This document shows positions 34,550 through 44,858 of a stretch of DNA of 64,000 bases, piece by piece (position 1 is the stretch's first letter; every line of letters begins with the position of its first letter). The stretch lies in assembly GCA_024138025.1 (NCBI GenBank), contig JAMXBD010001247.1, positions 1 to 64,000 of the forward strand. Reading direction: 5' to 3'. The DNA is from Combretum micranthum (Eukaryota; Streptophyta; Magnoliopsida; Myrtales; Combretaceae). The translations under genes were made by a program, and so were the position numbers. The notes under the pieces are model-generated. The model worked only from the letters and a program-made list of their open reading frames with translations. It searched no databases and was not told the origin of the DNA.

Positions 34550-36072
34550 TGCTAGAAATGTGCCCTAGGCCATATGGTTTTGTGTCATGTGAATATTTAT
34601 CATCTTTATATTATGAGCCATTTCCTTTTATCGAGGTTTATTATTGGCCTTTTATCTTGATAAAATAATTCCATGAGTGAACTTGCTATTACTTTTGTCA
34701 TTGAAGTATGTGACCTTAATAGTAAAACCATAGAAGAAAAATAGCTTCATTTTAAATTATCCCTAATCGTTTATTATATGGAATAATAATGAATTAAGAT
34801 TAGTATGTAGGCTGGATGATGATCACGTTTTACTGATCATGGATATAAGATATCACTTCAGCACATAAATACATGTAAAAGTACATTGTATTGGAAGGAC
34901 CAATTATGAGAATACTATATGGATCAATATGATAAGTATTTCTCATTGCAGTGTTATTTAAGTCTTTTGACCTGATGACACCATGGATTCCTACATAGCA
35001 AGTTCCGTGTTTTAATTCAGTTCTTTGTCATCTTTGATCGATTGATTGTAAGACTATTCTTGGATATGGAATAAGCTATGTGGAGGAATGTGAGTGTTCG
35101 TGAAGGAATTTGTCCCCTCATTTAATTGAGAGAGATATCTTTTTGGGCCCCTTGTTGAGCAAGACTGAGAAAGAAATGCATGCTGTGCTTAAATGAATTG
35201 ATTAAGAGTTATCAATATCATTTGTTTAAATCAGTCAAACTCTAGATTCAAGAAATAAGTGATTAATCAATATAAGTGTGTATTGATCCACACCTTATGA
35301 TTAATCATAAGATATCATGTGACAAAGGGACTGAATAACTGACTGTTAATATGTAAAGTTGGATCATCGATCTTCACTTAATTTGGGTAGGCATAATGTC
35401 TTGCTAGAGACCAATTATGTCTTGTAGACCTTAAAAGGTATTTAAAGGCTACTGCCAACATTAAGTGTACCTACAGGGTCACACACAAAAGAACGAATAA
35501 AATATATTATGGGTTTATAATTAAACCTATAGGAATTATTATATTTATTATTCTTAAATAGTTTAAGAATAATAAATGATTATGACATATAATTAATATT
35601 TAATGAAATAATGTATTTTGTTAAATATTAAATAAATATCTCATCATATTTATCTTCTAGGGTTTCCTTTAAGGTTTCCTATATGTCTATATATATAGAT
35701 CTATAGACAGCCTTTTAGGTCAGACTCTTTGATGTCACATTAGACGGCAGAGAAATTCTGCAAACCTAAAAGAGAGAAAAAGAAAGAAAAATAATTCCAA
35801 CACGAATTGGATTCGTGTTCTTGAGTGCTAGCACACAATCGTTCGCGTGCGGATACTGTAGAGGACGCTTGCGACACTATAGCATCTATAGATCCGCATC
35901 AGGAGTTATACGAAATTCGAAAAGGAGGTGAGCTTTTTCGAATTACATGTTTTTTATGTTATACATTTGTTAAATGCATGGATCCGCAAATTGGGAATTT
36001 GAGGTGCTAAATAAAATAAAAATAAAACGTTTTCCTCTGCACATCCATGTTTTTATCGTTAAATTCCCAACA
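34550..36072 (+). mobile_element. Ty1/copia solo LTR (1523 bp)
   Basis: It starts TGCTAGAAATGTGCCCTAGG and ends AAATTCCCAACA, with perfect TTAAC target duplications (34545-34549 and 36073-36077). The ends match the common plant copia type TGTTAGAAATGTGCC...TTCCCAACA. The TATA box and the downstream ATG-containing leader put transcription on the plus strand, opposite to Athila H. No primer-binding site or coding sequence adjoins it, so it is a solo LTR. Confidence 0.92.
35688..35698 (+). promoter_or_regulatory. TATA box of copia solo LTR
   Basis: A CTATATATATAGATC stretch lies about 1.1 kb into the LTR, upstream of a purine-rich leader. Confidence 0.6.
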
Positions 36073-38112
36073 TTAACATCATTAGGTGACGGGTCCTTCC
36101 AAATCTCCATCCCCATGAGCAGCTTAGTGATGTAACCTCCATAGAATATCCCCTTTGTCCGGGTGTCAGTAGCTTGGCGAATGAGAAAAAGTGATAACTC
36201 AATACCAACATTGATCTTGCGTCTCTTATCAATGCTATATAAATAGCTCAGCTCAAAGTTATTCACCACTCCATTACTACTCTTTCTAGCACCAATCGTA
36301 TGAGAGAAAATGTGGTGAATAATCTTGAAATCAGCACTTACCATGGCAGACGCTTTAGATCTAGATGGCTCATATCGAATAGCACAATCACACAGCTCCT
36401 GCCAGCAATCTTGAGACTCCACTGTTCGGGGTAGACCCAGTGGTAAAGAATGAAACTCAAATGATGTAATTTCCTCTTGAGTGTACAGACCCATATACTG
36501 GCAGAATTGAGCTAATGAGATCTTGTGCACTTTCCCAAAAGCTTGAAATGACAAAACATCCTCGTCGATTGACCTATCATCCTCCTCTTCATGTCTTAAA
36601 GTGGATAGCACCTCCAAAGTAATACTCCTATAAGCAGGAGTCTAAATAGCAAACAGTTGTTCCCATGGTCCCGAAGACAAAAGCTCATGGATCTGTTGCT
36701 CCTTGCCATACTCAGCAAGCATGGGCCAAATTACGTACTTGTGAGCTCTAAAAGGCTTCTTGTCCAACCTAGTTTTCCTAGCTTTGCTCCACAGTTGATC
36801 AGACAATAGTGGACTAGCCTTTTTAGCTTGTGAGACCTTTCTTTTCTTTAAAGGTGGTGTTGAAGTAGATTGAGAGGATTTAGACTTCTTATTTACTTCT
36901 TTCGTTCTTGCCATCCTACATGAAAATGAGAGAACAAATTTGAGTATATAAAAAGAGATACAAGAACTCAAAATTATAGCATAAGAAGTCATATAAATCA
37001 TGAGAAGTAACATTAAAAAAACGTGGAGATGAAAGTGGAACAAGTGTGTGAAAGTTGTATAGAAACTGTATATACACTAGTCATTGTACACAACTAGTGT
37101 AGGGGTAGTGTGTCACACCCCATAGGGTATCCTAAACGTAACAGCCCACCACATACTATATAAGACTCACGAAATCCCTAACCAAGCCTTTCGGAGTCTT
37201 GTATAGATGTAAAGCGTCCCTTTAAGATAATAGAACTCCATCAATGGAGTTAAGAAGTTTAATGCGGCATTCACTAGCCATAGATAATAAACCAAAACAC
37301 ATATATTATATATATTACAAAACTCTAAGGGGCATTCCCTCGCAAAATAATATCAAGTCCATTACAATCATCCAAAGTCCTTTAGTTTCTAACGGAAGTC
37401 TGAACAAAAGCGAAGTAAACTTCTAAGGGAAACTCCTATCTCCGGTACCTGAGCTGTGGCTTGCCTCGGCCTAAGCCAAATGAACTCGTGCTGCAACAAA
37501 TAAAAGCTATGGGGGCATGAGCTAACTAGCTTAGTGAGTAAGAACTTCCATATCACAATTAAGGCAATTCATTCAAACAAGTGATTATTCAAGCAAATGG
37601 TATGCATCAGACAAATGAGTTCAACAAACATATGACCAGCCGGAAATCATATGTGGATGGACTTGCGCCCTCTATCCCGGGTTAGCAAATTAACGAATCC
37701 TGCGGTATGACGCCATTTAAGCTCACGGCCAACTGAATAATAATTCGTTTTATGGATCACAATTAACCAACATATTCGTTTTATGGATCACGAAAAACCA
37801 ACCAATGCTAATGCTTCATCCCTTCGTGATATGAATTAGTCCAATTATAATTGAAGTCGAGTATAGATTAATTCAATTTTTTTAGGTGACTAACAATCAT
37901 TCGTAGACAATCAACATAAAATTCTAGCTAAACAAGCAATCGCTTAACACTCGGTTTCGATATTCCTTAAATTCCATTCACACATCAACAGCAAACAATT
38001 ATATAATTCCCATATACCCCATCATATATAACCATTTTTATCTTTGCCTATGCCACTAATGCCACTATCAATACAATCACAGGCAACAATTGAGAGTGGA
38101 AGTAATACTCAC

Positions 38113-38181
38113 TCGGCCATGGTTCGCCGGTCTTTTAGTAATAGTAGTCGGGTGGTAATGTATCATTTTGCTCGGGATCAC
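38113..38181 (-). other. Putative LTR micro-exon in Tekay solo LTR
   Basis: The 69-nt segment lies between acceptor-like ATTGGTAG and donor-like GTGAGT on the minus strand. One frame reads DPEQNDTLPPDYYY then TAA; a strong-context ACCATGG precedes the donor. The same segment occurs at 46330-46398, 56518-56586 and 62586-62654, always 69 nt, with donor GTGAGT or GTAAGT. The next acceptor-like TTTGTTGCAG ends at 37491. Confidence 0.5.
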
Positions 38182-39741
38182 CTACCAATTAAGAAAAACC
38201 TAATAAGAATCTCATCACTAAACTAATTCAAGCTATGCATCTAAACTACACAAAATCGGAATTCTCGCTATTTGCGGAAGCTCCGACTTAAAACGGCCAT
38301 AACTTGGTCATTTTAACTCGTAATTTCGCAAATTTTATATCGATCTCTATCTACTTCGAAAGATATATCTAATTCTAGTATTATTTTCAAGTTTTCAAAA
38401 CATTAAGGTCATGGAAAAGTGGGATCAGTTCTGTTCTGTAACTTTTCCAATTCCGAAAAATTGTTTCGCATTTGATAAAAATGTTCCTAGTTGATGATTC
38501 ATGTATAGATGGTATATGAATGAATTCCTAATATGAATATCATGTAATGAGCTCAATATATGCATGGTTTTGATGATCTTTGATGATGAACTCTTATAAA
38601 CTCCTAATTATTAAGAACTCCATAATGATCACCTATGAAAAGCTATTCTTTCCAACTTTACATTCCCTAGGGTTTTCATAATTTTATTCTTGAAATTTAC
38701 TTGCCATCTAAATAAAAATGAGTTCTCAATATCTATACTAATCATGACCTTTATTTATGCATAAAAATCCACATTTGTCATTGGGTAAATATGTTTTTAA
38801 ATAAGCTACTTACAAAAATCCGAATTTTGTAAATTTCCTTTTTTTGCATTTTCTTTATGAGAAAACTTGTTTAATGCATCAAAATTGAAGCTTCAGTGTA
38901 TCTATTATCTAAGGACTCCATTTGACTCATAAAACATGCCATCCAAGCTTGGATACTAAGTGTTTATGTAGGCATCATCCTAAAATACGAATTTGACTTC
39001 TAATCACTATCTCAATATTTTTCATTCTAACTCCACTACTTGTTTTACATTTTTCTCATGTCTAAACTCATCTAAACTTATGAAAATCATTTCTTAAGGG
39101 CATCTACTACATATACCTTCCATTTTTTATGAAAAATATGAGTTTTAAAGTGGTTTAGGTGGTGTTTAAGGTAGGGTTCCAAAATCATCCGAATTTCCAA
39201 TCAAGCATTTCTATACATAGGCAAAGCTACATTTTTATGATCATCAATGCATGAAAATCAAAATAACTATATGAACATAAATGTAGATGAAGATGTGGAT
39301 GTCTAAACATTAGATCTACTAAATATAATGCATGAATCATGAGTTTCATGGCATGAACATAAATATCTATGCAAGATTCCTACTTTACATGCATGAACAA
39401 GATAATATCTCAACAAAAACTCTTCTAAACACTAGATCCACTTCTTGTGATGGCTTGATATTCTTGTACAAGTGTTTTCATGTCCCTAGCATATGCTCAT
39501 TGGGATTAAATATGAAAAACACACATGAATAGCTTTGCCATTACAAGAAAAGATAGGAATAAGGTTTAGAATCATCACCTAAAGAAGATTTAAAGATGAA
39601 ATGAAGAGGAGTTGAGTTGTGTGTGTGAGTGTGGGAGGGGGAGGGTGTCACGTCACACAAGAGGGAGAGACGAGAGGTTTTTACTTTGGTAAAAATTGGA
39701 ACAAGTGAAAAATGAAGAGAAAGAGAGAGAGAAAAAGGAGT

Positions 39742-39748
39742 TTATATA
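39742..39748 (-). promoter_or_regulatory. TATA box of Tekay solo LTR
   Basis: On the minus strand this reads TATATAA, followed by a CT-rich leader with no ATG up to the donor-like TTTAG/GTGATG at 39578. Confidence 0.7.
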
Positions 39749-40439
39749 TGAATAGATTAGGGTTTTTAATTGAATAAAATAGCAAAAATAAATCAAATAA
39801 GAGGGGGAAAGGGGGAGTGGGGCGCTGGCCATAGGGGGTGAGGAGAGAGAGAGTTTGAATTTTTGACAAATTTGTATTTTATGTAATTAAATGTAATAAA
39901 TGTAATAATTAAATAGGAAACAAAAATTCTTGGAAAAGAAAATTGTAATGAGTAGTTGTAAGGATGTAAGAGTAGGGTATGGGTAGTGTGTAGTGTAGGT
40001 TGTACTTGTGAATAGTAGACAAGATATCTACTTTACCGGTTGTAACGAAAACACGAGAAAAAGGCTATAACTGTAATTTTTATAGTCCAGAAAATTATAA
40101 AATTGATATTTTTGGAATCCTTATAAAATTACGGTTCTAATGAATATTCCGGGATAATTTTCTGAGTTCGTGGTCCCGGGGCACGCTTTTCCGTAATTGA
40201 GCTCGGGAAGGCCCGGGATTGAAAAATTCCCGAATTTAGAACTTTCAAAGGTCTAAAATATACTTTAGAGCAATAATTCATATTCATTTACTTTATAAAA
40301 CTTCTTTTATTATGAAACCGAAGGAAAGCCGGATTTAGGGTTCCTAAGCTTCTCTCACAAGGCTTATACTGAATCGGATTAGGGTTGTGCTTTTCAACTC
40401 CTGGGGTTTTCTTAACTACTGAGAATACCGGGGTTTACA

Positions 40440-41096
40440 TAGTGTACAACAAAAAAAATGTAAAATTCAAAATCAACACGAACGCGGGAAAATCACTCGT
40501 GTAAGAACTCGTGTTGAGAATCATGGTTGTCACTAAAACAATAAACCAACTTCAATCACTAAAAATTCAACCAATTTTCCTTCAAATCCCAATTTTCGCA
40601 CAAAACAAACCCTAGAATTGCGATTAGGATGATATAGCAAGAATTCTTACAAATTGACATGCACATTGTATATTAGAATGATCTAATTGCACTAAAAACA
40701 CAAAAGCCCCAATTTTCTTGCTAATTAAAAATCTCACATGAACCCTAGAATTGCTTGTGTGTGAAATCATGCATGATTAGAACAAAGGAAACAAAACTAG
40801 CACTTCAAAAATGATCAACAATAACATGCATACACCATCAATATAATCACACTTCACCCAAATTCATCTCAACTTCGCAAAGCTCCAAAACTCCACAACT
40901 TTCGCATGGCTAGACGAACCAAAAGAGAACACTTAATGAGGAATAGGAAGAAATTGATTCCATACCTTTATTGATGATGATGATCCCGATCGTGAGTCCT
41001 ATAGTGTGGTGATGGTGTGGTTGTGTAAGGGAGTGAAACGAGTGTAATGTAGTGTAGGAGCAAGAAAGAGAAGATAGAACAATATAAAGACCAATT
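40440..41096 (-). other. Athila H spacer between integrase and env-position ORF
   Basis: No protein motif was found. The part next to the Tekay solo LTR (also 37050-37110 on its other side) contains diverged words of the 62-bp repeat that follows. Confidence 0.6.
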
Positions 41097-41545
41097 GCGT
41101 GCATGAGTTTCAAGGAGTGAAGGGTGTACACGACCCGAGCTACACGGTCGTGTAGCATGACTCGTGACACCACAGTGGAAAAGCCTCCGTACATGCTCTC
41201 CTACACGAGTCGTGTATAACGACTTGTGACTCCACGGTTTGTCAAATTTCGTACACTGCCACATACATGAGTCGTGTAGAACGACTCATGACTCCACAGC
41301 TCGCTTGATCCTGAACACGGTAGTATACATGGGTCGTGTAGATTGACACATGACTTTACAGTAGCTACGCAAACATACACTACCCTAATACACGAGTAGT
41401 ATAGAACGACTAATGAAAGCACAGTAGCTAGAATTCATACACTACTCTAGTACACTGGTCATGTAGAAAGACTCATGAAGGCACAGTAGCTAGAATTCAT
41501 ACACTACTCTAGTACACTGGTCGTGTACTATGGTAGTGTACACTG
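41097..41545. repeat. Tandem array of a 62-bp hairpin-forming unit
   Basis: About seven units lie head to tail. The ACAG/ACGG word recurs at 41172, 41234, 41296, 41358, 41421 and 41483, spaced 62-63 bp. Each unit holds CACGAGTCGT-GTAGA-ACGACTCATG or a variant. The copy at 41266-41290 is a perfect 10-bp stem with a 5-nt loop. The last two units are almost identical over more than 40 bp; the first ones are the most diverged. The array lies in the untranslated region between integrase and the env-position ORF of Athila H. Confidence 0.92.
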
Positions 41546-41865
41546 GGAGTAAAAAATTTTTTTTTAGACAAATTCAAAATCCTAAGTGTCAAAGGTTTAA
41601 AATAATGCATATGATAGAATACTTACCTAGAACACTTAGTAATAAGAAATCCTCCTCTTTACCTTCCTTGGTTGTGATTTTCCCTACACTTAGCATGAAA
41701 ACTCAAGTGCTCTTTCGACTATGGCTCAACAATCTGCAAAAATGGAATGTTAGGATAGAAAAGCTAGGAAAAGAAAAACTTACGTATCAAAGTCAGACAT
41801 GGGTTGCCTCCCATGAAGCGGTGTTTTTTAACGTCGTTGGCTTGATGTTCTCAAGCTCTGCAAAG

Positions 41866-42704
41866 CTAATTATCTGGTGGATAGAGTTTAAACTCCTCCC
41901 GGTCCTCGTTTTCTGCTCCTCCTCCCAAGTACAATTTGACTCTTTGGCCATTCACCTTAAACGTGCCTTGCTCAGATGCTCCAATTCCACAGCACCATGT
42001 GGAAAAATTTGCTTTACCAGAAAAGGCCGACCATCTCGATTTCAACTTTCCCGAAAAGCTTCAACCGGGAGTTAAATAAAAGCACTTGATCCCCTACCTT
42101 GAACTTCTTTGGATGACGAATGTGTGCATCATGAAATCGTTTCGCTTTCTCCTTGTAAAGTTTCATATTTTCATATGCAGTCATCCTCCATTCATCTAAT
42201 TCATTCAGCTGAAATTTTCTTTTGAGTCCCGAAGAACTTAAATCAAAGTTCACATGCTTGATTGCCCAATATGCCTTATGTTCAATTTCCACCGGAAGGT
42301 GGCACGCTTTCCCATACACCAATCTATAGGGAGTAGTCCCCAAAGGTGTTTTGTAAGCAGTCCTGTATGCCCACAAGGCATCATCTAGTTTCTCCGCCCA
42401 ATCTCTTCTGTGATGACTAACCGTCTTTTCAAGGATCCTCTTCAACTCTCGATTTGACACTTCAACTTGACCGCTTGTCTGAGGATGGTAAGGTGTGGCG
42501 ATTCGATGAGTAACCCCATATCTCCTCAAAACTTTTTCTAATTGAGAGTTACAGAAATGTGTTCCTCTGTCACTAATAATAGCTCTAGGGAATCCAAACC
42601 TTGAAAACAGCTTTTTCAAGAATTTACATACTCGGGCATCATTGGTGGGTAAAGCTTGAGCTTCCACCCATTTAGAAACATAGTCTACTGCCACTAGTAT
42701 GTAT
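41866..42704 (-). pseudogene. Athila H integrase catalytic and C-terminal part
   Basis: The core reads [14 protein letters not shown], with the first catalytic Asp; [12 protein letters not shown], with the second; and [20 protein letters not shown], with the Glu. The later [20 protein letters not shown] and [15 protein letters not shown] are characteristic of the Athila lineage. At 42014 the frame meets a stop; the remaining C-terminal segment (HGAVELEH, FKVNGQRVKLY) continues in two other frames to a TAG at 41866, so there are two small frameshifts. The sequence after it matches the usual Athila post-integrase motif (GGGAGGCAACCC). Confidence 0.93.
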
Positions 42705-43583
42705 TTATTCCCGAAAGATTGGGAAGCGGTCCAACAAAATCAATGCCCCAAAGATCAAATACTTCACATGCCAAGATATAATTCTGAGGCATTTCATCCG
42801 TCTAGATGTATTTCCTATTCTCTGGCATCTATCACAAGAAAGAACAAAACGGTGAGCATCTTTAAAAATTGAAGGCCAATAAAAACCTACCTCCATAACT
42901 TTATGCGTTGTCCGGTTGGCACTATAATGACCCCCAGTAGGGCCTGAATGGCAGTCAAATAGAATCTTCCAACCTTCCTCATGAGTCACACATCGTCTTA
43001 TGACTTGATCTGCACAAACCCTGAAAAGAAAAGGATCCTCCCAGTAATAATGTTTTAAATCAGAGAAAAACTTCTTTTTAGCATGGCGATCCAAATCATC
43101 AGGGAGAATTCCTGCAGCAAGATAGTTAGCAATATCAACAAACCATGGTAATTTAGTACTCAAACGCTCACAGACTGCAAGAAGTCTTTCTTCAGGAAAA
43201 TTGTCATCAATGTCTTCCTCATCAGGGTCACTTAATTGCGGATTTTCCAACCTTGACAAATGATCTACTGCTAAGTTTTCTGCTCCCTTTTTATCACGGA
43301 TCTCTAAGTCAAATTCTTGTAAAAGCAAGATCCATCGGATCAACCTAGGTTTAGCATCAGTTTTGGACAACAGAAACTTCAAAGCAGAATGATCTGTATA
43401 CACAACAACTTTAGATAAAACAAGATAAGATCGAAATTTGTCAAAAGCAAATACGCCAATAATTCTTTCTCTGTGTGTAGTTCTCTGAGCACTGTTGAGC
43501 GTCTTACTCGTAGTATATTGGTTGGAAATGCTTCTCACGTCTTTGTCCAAGGACAGCACCCACAACAAAGTCACTCGCATCAC
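42705..43583 (-). pseudogene. Athila H RNase H and integrase zinc finger
   Basis: The first part shows RNase H motifs ([29 protein letters not shown]). The second part holds the integrase HHCC finger: [20 protein letters not shown] then [12 protein letters not shown]. The segment between them, including PEERLLAV and [14 protein letters not shown], is typical of Athila. The frame ends shortly before the integrase core, so a frameshift lies near 42700. It overlaps the RT fragment at 43504-44037 in another frame. Confidence 0.92.
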
Positions 43584-44858
43584 ACATTAGTTCAAATGGA
43601 AGGTTCCAATCAGGAACTATCATGATTGGAGCGGTTGTCAACTTTGCCTTCAAAAGATTGAAAGCATCAAGGCATTCTTGGTCAAAATCAAAGGCAGCAT
43701 CCTTCTCCAATAGCCTTGTCATGGGGCGAGCTATTTTGGAGAAGTCCTTAATGAATCGTCGATAAAAACCGGCATGTCCAAGAAAACTTCTAATGGCCTT
43801 CACTGAAGTTGGAGGTATAAGTTGTTCAATGACTTCAATCTTTGCTCGATCGACTTCAATCCCTTTCTCCGAAACCTTGTGCCCAAGCACAATACCTTCC
43901 CTACACATAAAATGGCATTTTTCCCAATTAAGTACCAGGTTGGTTTCTTCACAACGGATCAAAACCTTCTCCAAGTTAGCCAAGCATTCACCAAATGAAT
44001 TCCCAAAGACCGAGAAATCATCCATAAATACTTCCATAATTTTTCTACCAAATCATCAAAGATTACTAACATGCACTGCTGAAATGTAGCCGGTGCATTA
44101 AAAAGCCCAAAGGGCATCCTCTTATAGGCATAAGTGCCATAGGGACAGGTGAATGTTGTTTTCTCTTGATCCTCTGGAGCTATAGGTATTTGGAAGTACC
44201 GGACATCCCATCAAGATAACAATAGTACATATGTCCGGCAAGCCTCTCTAACATTGATCTACAAATGGCAGCGGGAAATGGTCCTTTTGGTGGCTTCATT
44301 TAGTCTTCTATAGTCTATGCAAACTCGCCATCCAGTTACAGTTCTCATTGGAATGAGTTCATTTTTCTCATTTGGGACCACAGTCATCCCTCCTTTCTTG
44401 GGTACCACTTGTGTTGGACTAACCCAAGAACTATCAGATATAGGATATATCATCCCAGCATCAAGTAGCTTTATGACTTCCTTCTTAACCACATCCTTCA
44501 TATTCGGGTTTAGCCTTCTTTGGGGTTGAACAACAGGCTTGTAACCTTCTTCTAACAAAATTTTATGAGTATAGAAGGATGGATTAACACCTTTTATATC
44601 AGAGATCTTCCAAGCAATTGCTCGCTTGTGTGCTTTGAGGATCGAAATCAGTTGCTCTTTCTGTTCATCTGATAAGTCTGAAGCAATGATCACTGGCAGC
44701 TTAGAATCCTTCTCCAAGAAGGCATACTCAAGAAAATTTGGTAGCTGCTTCAATTCAAGCACCGGTGGCTCTTCAATAGAAGGTTTCAGTCGTGCTTCAT
44801 TGTTCTTCTTCAATTCTTCAAACCCATTCTGAGGTATGAATTGCTCTGTAGCATCCAA
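43504..44858 (-). pseudogene. Athila H reverse transcriptase
   Basis: The N-terminal part (44259-44858) reads RAIAWKISDIKGVNPSFYTH and WVSPTQVVPKKGGMTVV, then WRVCIDYRRLNEATK, where Athila elements usually have LN.ATRKDHFPLPF. The middle (44038-44258) is in other frames. The C-terminal part (43504-44037) begins at the catalytic box VFMDDFSVF, followed by IRSFLGHAGFYRRFIKDFSK and [21 protein letters not shown] copies the genomic RNA into DNA. At least two frameshifts interrupt it. Confidence 0.93.

Larger units (their letters stand above)
33975..36914 (-). pseudogene. Athila env-position ORF, split by copia solo LTR
   Basis: The gene after integrase in Athila, called env-like by position. The start at 36914 (MARTKEVNKKSKSSQSTSTP) follows TTTCATGTAG, which could serve as a splice acceptor for a subgenomic mRNA. 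The N-terminus is basic. An in-frame TAG lies at 36642. The next block (EVLSTLRHEEEDDRSIDEDV, KISLAQFCQYMGLYTQEE, GIFYGGYITKLLMGMEIW) is the conserved Athila domain. At 36073 the copia LTR interrupts; the frame continues on the other side at 34549 toward a proline-rich stretch and a second in-frame TAG. The C-terminus (33975-34193) is a Glu/Asp/Asn run. I see no signal peptide or fusion peptide, so envelope function is not supported. Confidence 0.85.
37111..40439 (-). mobile_element. Tekay-type solo LTR (3329 bp)
   Basis: In plus coordinates it starts TGTCACACCCCATAGGG and ends CCGGGGTTTACA, with perfect TAGTG target duplications (37106-37110 and 40440-40444). It is homologous along its whole length to the LTRs of element T (45292 and 55482), which gives the minus orientation. 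It lacks about 65 bp found in those LTRs (near 39212) and has two rather than three copies of a 31-bp repeat (37744, 37775). It sits between integrase and the env-position ORF of Athila H. Confidence 0.95.

Noticed and set aside
37491..38120. Short ORFs starting at the conserved ATGG near the micro-exon end and continuing after splicing
   Set aside because: The predicted peptides in the three LTR subfamilies (about 13 to 32 residues) share no sequence after the first two residues, so there is no sign of protein constraint.
38113..38181. Calling the micro-exon peptide a complete gene
   Set aside because: No ATG in frame exists in the proposed upstream exon, and the unspliced frame has a stop just upstream. 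It is reported only as a conserved segment.
41097..41545. Regularly spaced repeats that could suggest a CRISPR array
   Set aside because: The repeats are head-to-tail without unique spacers, lie inside a plant retrotransposon, and no cas-like gene is present.
41530..42075. 181-codon plus-strand ORF
   Set aside because: It overlaps the Athila integrase on the opposite strand, has no recognisable motif, and extends into the repeat array.
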